DNA of 64,000 nucleotides. It comes from JAJECS01 sp034428595. Lineage in GTDB: Bacteria; Chloroflexota; UBA11872. This document shows positions 43,081 through 52,025 of the stretch, piece by piece (within the stretch, counting starts at the first letter, position 1; the number at the start of each line of letters is the position of its first letter). The stretch lies in NCBI GenBank assembly GCA_034428595.1, contig DAOUHO010000110.1, forward strand, positions 1-64,000. Reading direction: 5' to 3'. The notes under the pieces were generated by a model, which saw only the letters and a program-made list of their open reading frames with translations, had not been told where the DNA came from and did not search any database. The position numbers were made by a program, and so were the translations under genes.

Positions 43081-44307
43081 CTAATTCTCGAAGGGCACCA
43101 CGTCGACCTCCTCGATCCGCTCGTCCGTCGTGTAGCGCCACACGCCGATGTAGCCGCGGCGCAGGTCGCCGTTGTGGTCCCAATCCAGCGTCGCGGCGGC
43201 GCCGTCATAGTCGATCTCGCCGCCGGCGCCGAGGATCTCGAGCGCCCGCGCAATGCCTTCCGGCCCCGCGTACACGACGTCGCCCGGTCCACCACCCACC
43301 GCGCGCAGCTGGTCGCGGATCGCGGCGCCGTCAGTTCTTCCGGCAGCCTCCGCGGCCAGCGCCAGCGCGATGGTGGCGTCGTAGGCCTCCCGCGCATACG
43401 AGCCCTCCGGCGGCTCGCCGTAGGCGTCCACGTAGGCCGCCTCCCACCGAGCAGCTGACTCGCTGGCCGGCGGGGCAGCCGGCCCGGTGCCATACATGCC
43501 GCCCAGCGCGGCCCCTCCAATCGCCTGGACCAAGGCCGGGCTCTTGACGCCGTCGCTGAAGACGAACTGGTCGAAGATCCCGTGGTCGAGCGCCTCGCGC
43601 AGAATGACTTCAGTCTCCGTCGAGAGGACGATCAGGATCAGGGCCTGGGCGCCGGCGGCGGCGGACTGCCGCAGGGCGTCGGCGAATTCGGTTTGCCCCG
43701 GCTCGACGGCTACGGCGGTGATGGCGCCCTCCCAGGCATCTTCAAAGGACTGGATCAATCCCTGGCCCCAGGCGTCATTGCGGTAGATCGCGCCCACGTT
43801 GTCGAAGCCCCGCTCCCGCGCGACTCGCGCCAGAACCGGTCCTTGCGCCACGTCGGAGAGGGCGGTCCGGAAGAAGAAGTCGCTGTCTGAAGCGTCGGTC
43901 AACCGCGGCGAGGTGGCCGCGGGGCTGACGACGGGAATCCGGGCCGGGCCGGCCACGCGCTCGACCACGGCCAGCGAGTTGGCGCTGGTGCTGGGACCGA
44001 CGAGCGCGTGCACGCCTTCATCCTCGATCAGGCGGCGCGCTTCCTTGACCGCTGTCTCCGGGTCGAGCGCGGTGTCGCCGACCGCTGTTTCGACCGGACG
44101 GCCAAACACGCCGCCGGCTTGGTTGAGGTGCGTCACCGCCAACTCGAAGGCCCGCTGCCGATCCTGGGCGTTCTGCGGCGACCCGGCGCTGATGTATGTC
44201 AGCAGCCCAAGCTTCAGCGGCTCTGTGGGCGCCTCGCCGCAGGCGGCCAGGGAGACCGAGAGCAGGCCCGCCGCCAATACCCAGGCAGCGCACAATTTGA
44301 TTGACAT
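43081..44307 (-). CDS. Leu/Ile/Val-type ABC substrate-binding lipoprotein, orphan
   Basis: 408 residues from ATG 44307 (AGAGGC upstream). The lipoprotein signal ends LLSVSLAACGE, with the lipid-bearing Cys near residue 23. A type I periplasmic-binding fold follows: LKLGLLTYISAG, ARRLIEDEGVHALVGPSTSA, IPVVSPAATSPRLT, FRTALSDVAQGPVLA and GAIYRNDAWGQGLI. It should capture an amino acid or other small molecule outside the cell. No LivH/M/F/G permease or ATPase genes are adjacent, so it is an orphan or serves a transporter elsewhere. It lies 84 bases after an amidohydrolase gene on the same strand. Confidence 0.85.
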   Translation of the reverse strand: MSIKLCAAWVLAAGLLSVSLAACGEAPTEPLKLGLLTYISAGSPQNAQDRQRAFELAVTHLNQAGGVFGRPVETAVGDTALDPETAVKEARRLIEDEGVHALVGPSTSANSLAVVERVAGPARIPVVSPAATSPRLTDASDSDFFFRTALSDVAQGPVLARVARERGFDNVGAIYRNDAWGQGLIQSFEDAWEGAITAVAVEPGQTEFADALRQSAAAGAQALILIVLSTETEVILREALDHGIFDQFVFSDGVKSPALVQAIGGAALGGMYGTGPAAPPASESAARWEAAYVDAYGEPPEGSYAREAYDATIALALAAEAAGRTDGAAIRDQLRAVGGGPGDVVYAGPEGIARALEILGAGGEIDYDGAAATLDWDHNGDLRRGYIGVWRYTTDERIEEVDVVPFEN

Positions 44308-44391
44308 AACGCCTCTGTTCTCAGTGGCCGGGCGCCGGTGATGTGCCGCGGCGCTCACTCCCCGGACGCACAGCCGCAAGGCGTCGCTCCA

Positions 44392-45228
44392 TCACTCGAG
44401 CCCCAGCAGCTCCAGCGAGTTGCGATGGATGATCCCTTCGAGCACCTCGTCGGGGATCCGCGGCAAGTTCGTGCCCTCGACCTGGTGATTTAAGCGGCGC
44501 ATGTCGTCCATGCCCTCCTGTGGCGTCCACAGCGGGAAGTCGGAACCGAACAGCAGCTTGTCGGCCACGCCCCACTCGACCATCAGCACCAGGGCCTCCC
44601 AGGCCTGATAGGGCCGCACCCAGCCCCCGCCCGAGACGTCGGCGTAGACGTTGGCGTGCTTGCGAATGACCACCGCGCAGTCACGCTGCCAGGGATGCGC
44701 CATGTGCGCGATCACGAACTTCAGGTCGGGGAACGCCTGCGCCACCTCGTCGATCAGCAGGGGATGGCTGTACTTCAGAATCGCCCGCGGATTCGGCTGC
44801 GTCCCCATGTGCGACAGGATCGGCAGTCCCATTCGCTGGGCCTTCTCGTAGAGGGCGAAGTAGACCGGATCGGCGGGATTGAAGTGCGCCAGCATGGGAT
44901 AAATCTTGATTCCGCGCAGGCCGAGGTCGACGCCGCGATCGATCTCGTCGAGATAGCCGTCCTCGGTGGGGTCGATGCCCATGAACCCGATGAGCTTGTC
45001 CGGGTCCCTGGCCACCCAGTCGGCGGTGAAGTCGTTGGGACTCAGCATGCCGCAGGCCAGGGCCCGCACCCCGAACACGATGGCCCTATCCACCGCGCGC
45101 ATGGCCTCGGCATAGGTCTCGAACGGCAGCGGCTGCATGGGCGCATACCCCGCCCGCACGTCCGCCCGGCGCGAGGCCGCGCTCACGTGATCCGGCTGCA
45201 GGCAGTGCGTGTGGACGTCGACGATCAT
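44392..45228 (-). CDS. Amidohydrolase-family hydrolase, paralogue B
   Basis: 278 residues. IVDVHTHCLQPDHV carries the H-x-H metal motif at 6-8 region; ILSHMGTQPNPRAILK, FVIAHMAHPWQRD and LLFGSDFPLWTP hold the other metal His and the Asp. A TIM-barrel hydrolase or decarboxylase of the amidohydrolase_2 group. By eye alignment it differs from the protein at 46556-47398 at about 36 of 277 positions. It follows the enolase gene by 59 bases. It may open a lactone before or after the dehydratase step; that is an inference. Confidence 0.85.
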   Translation of the reverse strand: MIVDVHTHCLQPDHVSAASRRADVRAGYAPMQPLPFETYAEAMRAVDRAIVFGVRALACGMLSPNDFTADWVARDPDKLIGFMGIDPTEDGYLDEIDRGVDLGLRGIKIYPMLAHFNPADPVYFALYEKAQRMGLPILSHMGTQPNPRAILKYSHPLLIDEVAQAFPDLKFVIAHMAHPWQRDCAVVIRKHANVYADVSGGGWVRPYQAWEALVLMVEWGVADKLLFGSDFPLWTPQEGMDDMRRLNHQVEGTNLPRIPDEVLEGIIHRNSLELLGLE

Positions 45229-45287
45229 TGAGATTCCTTCCGTGCTTGCGCGTTCAAACCCTTACGCAGCGTCAGCCGGAAATACCC

Positions 45288-46487
45288 TCACCGCAGCTGA
45301 TCGAGCCCCTTGAACGACGGCACGTTCAGCCGGAGCGTGGGTCGGTGGAGGTCGTAGAGGTCCATCGGTTGGTAGGGGTGGTCCTTGGCGGCCTCTTCGT
45401 TGAACTCCACGCCCAGGCCCGGCCGATCCGGAATTTCCAGCCACCCGTCCTCGACCTTCAGCGGGTTCTTGCACACCTCGAACCGCCAAGGCTCCGGCGG
45501 GAAATGCTCCAGCGTCAGGAAGTTGGGAACGCAGGCCGCCATCTGCACCGCCGAGGCGTAGGACACCTCGCCGTTGGGGTTGTGCGGGGCGAACGCGGCG
45601 TAGTGCGAGTCCGCGATGGCCGCGATCTTGCGCGCCTCCAGCATCCCGCCGCAGTGGGCCATGTCCGGCTGCACGATGTCGGCGCCCCCGTGCGCCAGCA
45701 GCTGCTGAAAGCTGAAGATCGTGAACAGGCGCTCGCCCGTGGCGATCGGAATGTTGAGCTTGCTGCGGACGTAGGCCATGGCGTCCAGGTCTTCGTGGGG
45801 GATGGGCTCCTCGAAGAAGCTGATGTTGTACTCCTCCACCGCCTTGCCCGCGCGCACGGCGTTGCCCACGGTGTTGAAGATGCCGTTGCAGTCGATGTAG
45901 AGGTCGATGTCGGGACCCACCGCCTCGCGCACCGCGCCCACGGCGTCGACGCCGGTGTTGAGGATGTTGTTGTCCATGCGATAGAAGTCGATGCCCTCGC
46001 GCCCGCCCCACGGGTTGAACTTCATCCCCTGCACGCCCAGCTTCAGCGCGGCCTTGGCGGCCTCGGCCATGTCCTCCGGGCTCATGCCCTGCCGGTACCA
46101 GGCGTTGGCGTAGAGCTTCACCCGGTCCCGCACCTTGCCGCCGAGCAGCTCGTAGACGGGCACGCCGAGCGCCTTGCCCTTGATGTCCCACATGGCCGTC
46201 TCGACGCCGCTGATCGCGCTCGTCAGCACCGCCCCACCCCCGTAAAACGCCCGCCGGTACAGCTCCTGGAAGTGCTTCTCGATCTCGAATGGGTCCTTGC
46301 CCATGAGATAGCGCTTCAGCTCGTGCACGGCGGTCTCGGCCGTCGCCGACCGGCCTTCGAGGGTGGCCTCCCCGATGCCGTGCAGACCGTCCACGTCGGT
46401 CTCGATCTTGACGATCAACCAGTTCCGCCACGACCCGCCGACGAGAAAGGTCTTGATGTCAGTGATTTTTCTTGGTCGCATGGGCAT
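45288..46487 (-). CDS. Enolase-superfamily dehydratase, galactonate dehydratase-like
   Basis: 399 residues. HGIGEATLEGRS and MWDIKGKALGVPVYELLGG belong to the capping domain; the barrel has GMKFNPWGG, DLYIDCNG, FFEEPIPHEDL and IATGER (metal acids), DIVQPDMAHCGG and APHNPNGEVSYASAVQ with the catalytic His. This matches acid-sugar dehydratases (galactonate, mannonate and related). The gene is sandwiched between two near-identical amidohydrolase genes and lies downstream of sugar ABC transporter genes, which supports a role in breakdown of an imported sugar acid. Confidence 0.88.
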   Translation of the reverse strand: MPMRPRKITDIKTFLVGGSWRNWLIVKIETDVDGLHGIGEATLEGRSATAETAVHELKRYLMGKDPFEIEKHFQELYRRAFYGGGAVLTSAISGVETAMWDIKGKALGVPVYELLGGKVRDRVKLYANAWYRQGMSPEDMAEAAKAALKLGVQGMKFNPWGGREGIDFYRMDNNILNTGVDAVGAVREAVGPDIDLYIDCNGIFNTVGNAVRAGKAVEEYNISFFEEPIPHEDLDAMAYVRSKLNIPIATGERLFTIFSFQQLLAHGGADIVQPDMAHCGGMLEARKIAAIADSHYAAFAPHNPNGEVSYASAVQMAACVPNFLTLEHFPPEPWRFEVCKNPLKVEDGWLEIPDRPGLGVEFNEEAAKDHPYQPMDLYDLHRPTLRLNVPSFKGLDQLR

Positions 46488-46555
46488 GCAGCTCCTTGGC
46501 GAGAGTCGCCGGATTTGAGGTGGTGGTTCGGGCGCGGCTTAGACGTGTCCGCCGA

Positions 46556-47398
46556 TCAGTCGAGCCCCAGGAGTTCCAGGGTATTGCGGTGGATGATTCC
46601 CTCGATCACGTCGTCCGGGATGCGCGGCAGGTTCGTTCCCTCCACCTGCTCGTTGAGGCGGCGCATCTTCCCCATGCCCTCCTCGGGCGTCCAGAACGGG
46701 AAGTCCGAACCGAAGAGCAGCTTGTCGGCCACGCCCCACTCGACCATCAGCACCAGGGCTTCCCAGGCCGAGTAGGGGCGTACCCAGCCCGCGCCCGAGA
46801 CGTCGGCGTAGACGTTGGCGTGCTTGCGGATGACGACCGCGCAATCGCGCTGCCACGGATGCGCCATGTGCGCGATGACGATCCTGAGGTCCGGGAATGC
46901 CTGCGCGACCTCGTCGAACAGCAGCGGATGACTGTATTTGAGGATGGCCCGCGGATTGGGCTGTGTGCCCATGTGCGACAGGATCGGCAGACCCAGGCGC
47001 TGGGCCTTCTCGTAAAGGGCGTAGTACACCGGGTCTGCCGGGTTGAAGTGCGACAGCGTCGGATAGATCTTGATCCCGCGCAGGCCGAGGTCGACGCTGC
47101 GGTCGATCTCGTCGAGGTAGCCGTCCTCGGTCGGGTCGATGCCCATGAATCCGATGATCCTGTCGGGGTCCCTCGCCGCCCACTCGGCGGTGAAGTCGTT
47201 GGGACTGAGGGCGCCGGCCGCCCGGGCGCGCACCCCAAAGACAATGGATTTGTCCACGACGCGCATGGCCTCGGCGTAGTCTTCGAATAGCAGCGGCTGC
47301 ATCGGCGGATACCCGGCCCGCTCGTCGGCGCGGCGCGAGGCCTCGCTCACGTGATCCGGCTGCAGGCAGTGCGTGTGAATGTCGATGATCACGGGCAA
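46556..47398 (-). CDS. Amidohydrolase-family hydrolase, paralogue A
   Basis: 280 residues. VIIDIHTHCLQPDHVSEASR, ILSHMGTQPNPRAILK, IVIAHMAHPWQRD and LLFGSDFPFWTPEE give the complete amidohydrolase_2 metal site. A duplicate of the gene at 44392-45228, with the enolase between them, so the copies arose by duplication followed by separation or by insertion. The start lies 46 bases after the stop of the ABC permease gene, so it probably belongs to the transporter operon. Confidence 0.85.
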   Translation of the reverse strand: MPVIIDIHTHCLQPDHVSEASRRADERAGYPPMQPLLFEDYAEAMRVVDKSIVFGVRARAAGALSPNDFTAEWAARDPDRIIGFMGIDPTEDGYLDEIDRSVDLGLRGIKIYPTLSHFNPADPVYYALYEKAQRLGLPILSHMGTQPNPRAILKYSHPLLFDEVAQAFPDLRIVIAHMAHPWQRDCAVVIRKHANVYADVSGAGWVRPYSAWEALVLMVEWGVADKLLFGSDFPFWTPEEGMGKMRRLNEQVEGTNLPRIPDDVIEGIIHRNTLELLGLD

Positions 47399-47444
47399 AC
47401 CCTCCGTGCGTGTGTGTGCGGATTTTCGGAAAACGTCAGTAGTC

Positions 47445-48299
47445 TCATCCCTTCACCGCGCCGGCGGTGATTCCCCGCACGAGCCCCCGCTGCAAGATCA
47501 GCACGATGATGAAGATCGGCACCGCCGACAGCGTCGAGGCCGACATCGCCACCGCCCAGTCGGTCGCCGTCTGCTCCGCCGTGAACGTCGTGCTCACGCC
47601 GATCGGCAGCGTCTTGACGTCCGAGGTGGTGGTGAAAACCAGGGCGAAGAGGAACTCGTTCCAGGCCAGGATGAATGCAAACAGCGCAGTTGCCACGATG
47701 CCGGGAACCGAGAGCGGCAGAATCACGCGAAAGAGCGCTCCCAGGCGGCTCGCGCCGTCCACCATGGCCGCTTCCTCCAGGTCGCGCGGCAGCGACTGAA
47801 AGTAGCTGCGCAGCAGCCACAGACAGAACGGCACCGAAAACGTCGTATAGGTGATGATCAGCGCGATCAGATTGTTGGCGAGATTCAGCGTCACGACGAT
47901 TTTGAAGAGCGGAATCAGCAGCAGCACCGACGGCACCGTATAGGTCAGCAGCGCGAACCGGCCGATGGACTCGCTGCCGGGGAAGCGCAGCCTGGCGAGG
48001 CTATAGGCGCCGAGCGTCGCGACCACGATGGATACGACCGTGGTCCCCGTCGCGACCATCAGGCTGTTGAGCGCGAAACGCAGGAAGACCGGGTCGAACG
48101 CCACCACGGCCATGTGGTCCCCGACGAATGCGCGGGGGAGCAGGATTTCCCCAAGGTCTCGCCGAAGAAAGGTCTCCACGGGGCTGATCGCCCCCACGAC
48201 CATGAAGTAGATCGGGAACACGGCGAGAAACGAAAGCACCAGGCCGAGCAAGGCGCGCGGACGATGGTTCGCCGTCAGGATTTTGGCGACGCGCTTCAC
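47445..48299 (-). CDS. Carbohydrate ABC transporter permease, MalG-like
   Basis: 284 residues, six membrane segments. The cytoplasmic EAA loop is DLEEAAMVDGASRLGALFRVILPLSVPG, here quoted only by its ends (EEAAMVDGAS, ILPLSVPGI); it docks on the ATPase. The C-terminus (ISVG..TTFTAEQTATDW, AMSASTLSAVPIFIIVLIL) is typical of MalG/UgpE-type partners. It overlaps the first permease gene by 4 bases. No ATPase gene is present in the window, so a shared MsmX/UgpC-type ATPase elsewhere is assumed. Confidence 0.9.
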   Translation of the reverse strand: MKRVAKILTANHRPRALLGLVLSFLAVFPIYFMVVGAISPVETFLRRDLGEILLPRAFVGDHMAVVAFDPVFLRFALNSLMVATGTTVVSIVVATLGAYSLARLRFPGSESIGRFALLTYTVPSVLLLIPLFKIVVTLNLANNLIALIITYTTFSVPFCLWLLRSYFQSLPRDLEEAAMVDGASRLGALFRVILPLSVPGIVATALFAFILAWNEFLFALVFTTTSDVKTLPIGVSTTFTAEQTATDWAVAMSASTLSAVPIFIIVLILQRGLVRGITAGAVKG

Positions 48300-49210
48300 C
48301 GTTGCGTCTCTTCCTCGACCCAGCCGACGCGCAGCATGATCAATGACAGCAGCACCACCAGCACCACCATCACGGCGGCAATGGCGGAGCTCATGCCGAC
48401 GTTGTACTCCCGGAAGCCTGCGGTGAATACCTGCATCGGCAGCGTCAGGGTCGCCCGCGCCGGTCCCCCGCCGGTGAGCAGGTACACCATGTCAAAGGAG
48501 TTGAAGGTCCAGATGGTGCGCAGCACCAGCACGATGACCAGGACGTAGCGCAGCGCCGGCACCGTGATGTTCCAGAACATCTGCCACGCCGACGCCCCGT
48601 CGACCTTCGCGGCCTCGTACCAGTCCTCGGGGATCGTCTGCAGGCCCGCCAGCAGTACCAGGAAGGTCCACGGGAGACCCTTCCAAGTGTAGACGGCGAT
48701 CAGGGAGATCATCGCCGTGACGCCTTCGGACAGCCAGGCGATTGGCTCGTCGATGATGTGCAGCAGCTGCAGGAACGCGTTGATGGGCCCGAATTGCGGA
48801 TGGAGCAGCCAGACCCACACGAAGGCCGTCACGAACGACGGAATCACCCACGGCAGGATGTTGAGCGTGCGGAAGAGCCCGCGGCCGCGATAGCTGGCGT
48901 TCACGGCGAGGGCGATGATCATGCCGATGATCACCTCGCCGGCCACGGCGCCGGCCGTTAGCACCACACTGTTGACGACGACCTTCCAGAAGGCGCCATC
49001 GGACACCAACCGCACGAAATTGTCGAGCCCCACAAACTCGGCGGGATCGTTGGGCCGCAGCAGGCTCTCTTTGAAGAACGCCAGCCACATCGTCGAGATC
49101 ATGGGGTAGAGCACGACGGCGGCAATGAGCGCGACGGTAGGCAACAGCAGCCCTATACCCAGCAGCCGCTCGGAATTGCGCAGGCTGAGGCCTCGAATAC
49201 CCCACCTCAC
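48296..49210 (-). CDS. Carbohydrate ABC transporter permease, MalF/UgpA-like
   Basis: 304 residues with six membrane segments. The N-terminal segment (LLGIGLLLPTVALIAAVVLY) and the periplasmic part FFKESLLRPNDPAEFVGLDN are characteristic; the EAA loop is YEAAKVDGASAWQMFWNITV. It forms the heterodimeric channel with the MalG-like protein encoded downstream. The binding-protein gene is 67 bases upstream, separated by a strong hairpin. Confidence 0.9.
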   Translation of the reverse strand: MRWGIRGLSLRNSERLLGIGLLLPTVALIAAVVLYPMISTMWLAFFKESLLRPNDPAEFVGLDNFVRLVSDGAFWKVVVNSVVLTAGAVAGEVIIGMIIALAVNASYRGRGLFRTLNILPWVIPSFVTAFVWVWLLHPQFGPINAFLQLLHIIDEPIAWLSEGVTAMISLIAVYTWKGLPWTFLVLLAGLQTIPEDWYEAAKVDGASAWQMFWNITVPALRYVLVIVLVLRTIWTFNSFDMVYLLTGGGPARATLTLPMQVFTAGFREYNVGMSSAIAAVMVVLVVLLSLIMLRVGWVEEETQR

Positions 49211-49221
49211 CGTTGTATGCA

Positions 49222-49259
49222 GGGGGCGGGCCCGCAGCTAGCGCTGACGGCCCGCCCCC
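49222..49259 (-). promoter_or_regulatory. Strong intercistronic hairpin between binding-protein and permease genes
   Basis: GGGGGCGGGCC (49222-49232) pairs perfectly with GGCCCGCCCCC (49249-49259) around a 16-base loop, 18 bases after the binding-protein stop. Such hairpins in mal-type operons stabilise the upstream message and reduce read-through, so that the binding protein is made in excess over the permeases. Confidence 0.65.
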
Positions 49260-49277
49260 GAAACTGCACTTGATCGA

Positions 49278-50768
49278 CTAGTTTTCGTCGATCACCTTTT
49301 GGACTTCGGCCTCGGCCCACGCGGCGGCGTCCTCGGGGCTCTCACCGTCGAACACCATGATGAACATGTCCTTCACGATGTTCCGGGCGGTGACGGTCCC
49401 GAGAAGCTCCGAGCCCTTGGACCCGTACTTCGATCCGCCGACCCACGCCATCTGCGAGGCGTCCACGCCCGCGCGGATGATGTGCGCCACCGGTGCGATG
49501 CGCGGGTGGCCCCAATACTCGTCGCTGTTCTGCACGTCCACGTGCGTCGGCGCCCAGCCGATCACCGTGCTCTGGAACCACTCCTGGTAGTTCTCGCGAG
49601 CGAAGAGCTCGGCGAAGAACTCCGCCATGCGGTCGGGGTAGTCCGTCTGCGTGGTGATGTTGAGGATATTCATCCCCGCCAACCCGGCGCCCGTGCCCGC
49701 CACGCTCGGCTGCGCGACGGCGGAAACCTGTTCCAGCATTTCCGGCTTGTCGGCCAGGAAGGTGCCGGAGAACGAGGTCGACGAGACCATGTGCGCCGTG
49801 GCGCCGCGAATGAACTCCGTCCGACCGTCGCCTTCGTGGCGGGCTGCCGCGCCCGGCGCCGAAACGTCGTCCAGGGCCTTCGCCAGCTTGAGCGCCGCGA
49901 TGGTGCCCGGGCTGTTGACGGAGTTGTTGCCGTTCTCGTCGAAGACGTACGCGTCATGCGCCGGCATCAAGCTCCACGCCATCTTGGGATGGGCGTCCAG
50001 CAAGTAGGTGAAGTAGCCGTAGATGTCCGGCGGGTTGTTCAGTGCCTGGGCGTTCGCCAGGATGTTGTCCCACGATGTCGGGTCCGGCAGACCGTGCTGC
50101 GCGTAGAGGTCGCTGCGGTAGTACAGGATGTGGGGCCACAGGAACTGCGGCACGCCGTAGTTCACCCCGTCCACCGCGGTCGCGTTGAGGTCGTTCTCGC
50201 CGAAGATGTCGCGCCCCATCAGGTCCAGCGCGTCCGTCGCCGGCGCGACGATCTCTTGCCCAGACCAGCTCCAGGTCGCATCCGGCTGGCTCCAGACCAT
50301 GTCCGGCAGCGTGCCGGCGGCTTTGGCCGCCAGGATCTTCGGCTCCGTCTCGCGGAACGGCACCACTTCGCGGTTCATTCGCACGTCCGCTGAAATGCCG
50401 GCGCGGGCGAACCAGGCGTCCTGCGCCGCCACGCCCAGCGGCCGCGTCTCAAAGTCCCAGAACGAGATGTCGAGGATTTCGCGCTCGACCATGACTTCCT
50501 CGACGACCCGCTGGGTAATGACCTGCTGGACCGGAACTTCCTTGATGACTTCCTGCGTGACGATCTTCTCGACCGACACTTCCTTGATGACTTCCTTGGT
50601 GACCACCGTCTCGACCGGGACCTCCTTGATGACTTCCTTGGTGACGACTTCCGTTTCGCCGCAGGCGCCCAGGATCATCGCGACGGTCGCGGTTCCACCG
50701 GCTGCCGCGGCCAGGCGGAACAATCGCCGTCGACTCAGCGCCCCGCTTCGACTAAAGGTCTCTTTCAT
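49278..50768 (-). CDS. Sugar ABC transporter substrate-binding lipoprotein with 14-residue repeat linker
   Basis: 496 residues from ATG 50768 (GAGGAGCAAAGG directly before). SRRRLFRLAAAAGG and VAMILGACGE form a lipoprotein signal with the modified Cys at 36. Residues 41-96 are four 14-residue VVTKEVIKEVPVET-like units, a charged coiled stalk common in Chloroflexota binding proteins. The rest is the type 2 extracellular sugar-binding fold (FWDFETRPLGVAAQDAWFAR, AGTLPDMVWSQPDATW, later AWAEAEVQKVIDEN). It delivers an unknown sugar to the two permeases. Confidence 0.9.
   Translation of the reverse strand: MKETFSRSGALSRRRLFRLAAAAGGTATVAMILGACGETEVVTKEVIKEVPVETVVTKEVIKEVSVEKIVTQEVIKEVPVQQVITQRVVEEVMVEREILDISFWDFETRPLGVAAQDAWFARAGISADVRMNREVVPFRETEPKILAAKAAGTLPDMVWSQPDATWSWSGQEIVAPATDALDLMGRDIFGENDLNATAVDGVNYGVPQFLWPHILYYRSDLYAQHGLPDPTSWDNILANAQALNNPPDIYGYFTYLLDAHPKMAWSLMPAHDAYVFDENGNNSVNSPGTIAALKLAKALDDVSAPGAAARHEGDGRTEFIRGATAHMVSSTSFSGTFLADKPEMLEQVSAVAQPSVAGTGAGLAGMNILNITTQTDYPDRMAEFFAELFARENYQEWFQSTVIGWAPTHVDVQNSDEYWGHPRIAPVAHIIRAGVDASQMAWVGGSKYGSKGSELLGTVTARNIVKDMFIMVFDGESPEDAAAWAEAEVQKVIDEN
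50481..50648 (-). repeat. In-frame tandem repeat, four 42-base units
   Basis: Within the binding-protein gene, four units of 14 codons (VVTKEVIKEVPVET, VVTKEVIKEVSVEK, IVTQEVIKEVPVQQ, VITQRVVEEVMVER). The first two are the most alike at DNA level. Each unit is two heptads, suiting a coiled coil. Confidence 0.8.
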
Positions 50769-51112
50769 CCTTTGCTCCTCTGCTCTCGCGGGGCGCATGA
50801 GGTCGCCGCCGCACAACTAGTCAACACAAACACAACGTTGGCTGGGAGAATATCGCCTGGGCGCGTTCGGGAGCCGCGGGGCGCATTGAAGAAGGTGCCC
50901 TTCCGGCACCGACCGGCATTGGCCTGGTTACAGCCACCGCGCAATCGAATTCGCCTGCGCCCGTTTACGGTAATTTGGCGATGGCGCTGTATATCACGAA
51001 GCTGGTTGACGCTACAACCGCGGCGGAATCTGAGTAGCCCCGCATGACGAGTGCGCCGCCCGCGCTCCGCATGCCACACTGCGCCCATAGGACCGTGGAC
51101 CGAGGTGCGGCG
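50769..51112. other. 344-base divergent intergenic region
   Basis: Lies between the sugar-binding protein gene (minus) and a PhyH gene (plus), so it must contain two promoters. A short GGTGCC/GGCACC hairpin is visible near 50895-50912. No coding frame and no convincing promoter boxes could be assigned by eye. Confidence 0.4.
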
Positions 51113-51970
51113 ATGGACCCGAGTTGCTTGGAATTCGCACTTACCGACTCCGAGGCGGCGACCTTCGAGCGCGATGGATTTCTGATCGTCGAGGACGCGC
51201 TCAGCGACGCCAAGGTCGCCGAGCTAAGCGAGCTGCTCGACCGCCTGGTCGCGGGTGAGGGCATCACGCACACGCCACACGGCAGCCGCGCCGGTCGCGT
51301 CAACGCCATCGACGTCGCCGGGCTGGACCCCGCCTTGATCGACCTCGTGGATCACCCGCGCACGCTGCCCAAGGTCTGGGGAATCCTGGGCTGGAACATC
51401 CACCTCTATCACAGCCACTACATCATGGCCGGGCAGATTGACCGGCCGGCCAACGGGGACGCGGAGGCCACGCTCGGCTGGCACCAGGACTCCGGTCGCA
51501 TCAACCAGGACGTCGAAACCAATCCCCGACCGCGCCTGTCACTCAAGGTGGCCTACTTCCTCAGCGACGCCAGCGAGCCCGACCGCGGCAACTTTTGGGT
51601 GCTGCCCGGCAGCCACCTGCGGAATGAAATTGAGATTCCCGCGTCCGGTCGCGGCCAGCCGGACGGCGCCATGCCCGTGTGCGTGCCGCCCGGCACGTCG
51701 GTGCTCTTCGACCGACGGCTCTGGCACGCCGGATCGCCCAACTACGCGCCCATCGTTCGCAAGGCGCTGTTCTACGGCTATTCCCACCGCTGGGTGCACG
51801 CCCGCGATGAGGTGACGATTCCGCCCGACCTATGGGAGGCGGCCGATCCCATCCGACGGCAACTGCTGGGTTACGCCACCGGCCAGCACGGCCGCACGTC
51901 ACCAACAGACGAGGATGTGCCGCTGAGAGGGTGGCTGGAGCAGCATCAGCCCGCCGTGGCGGCTCGCTAG
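51113..51970 (+). CDS. Phytanoyl-CoA dioxygenase (PhyH) family protein
   Basis: 285 residues from ATG 51113 (GAGGT upstream; the longer frame starts earlier without support). TFERDGFLIVEDALSDAKV is the usual N-terminus. The iron site is His124-x-Asp126 (WHQDSG) and the His in DRRLWHAGSPNY; VRKALFYGYSHRW contains the Arg for 2-oxoglutarate. FWVLPGSHLRNE is the conserved strand before the second His. The substrate is unknown. Convergent with another PhyH gene across a repeat-rich gap. Confidence 0.87.
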   Translation: MDPSCLEFALTDSEAATFERDGFLIVEDALSDAKVAELSELLDRLVAGEGITHTPHGSRAGRVNAIDVAGLDPALIDLVDHPRTLPKVWGILGWNIHLYHSHYIMAGQIDRPANGDAEATLGWHQDSGRINQDVETNPRPRLSLKVAYFLSDASEPDRGNFWVLPGSHLRNEIEIPASGRGQPDGAMPVCVPPGTSVLFDRRLWHAGSPNYAPIVRKALFYGYSHRWVHARDEVTIPPDLWEAADPIRRQLLGYATGQHGRTSPTDEDVPLRGWLEQHQPAVAAR

Positions 51971-52025
51971 GAAAACTCCGCACTCGATCTCTTTCCCCTC
52001 GAAGAAGACCTTTGCGTAACCCCTT

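Noticed and set aside
45228..46775. Plus-strand open frame of over 500 codons opposite the enolase gene
   Set aside because: It mirrors the enolase codons; His/Val/Leu/Arg-rich, no recognised domain.
50481..50648. Regular repeats considered as a CRISPR array
   Set aside because: Units are contiguous 42-base in-frame codon repeats with no unique spacers.
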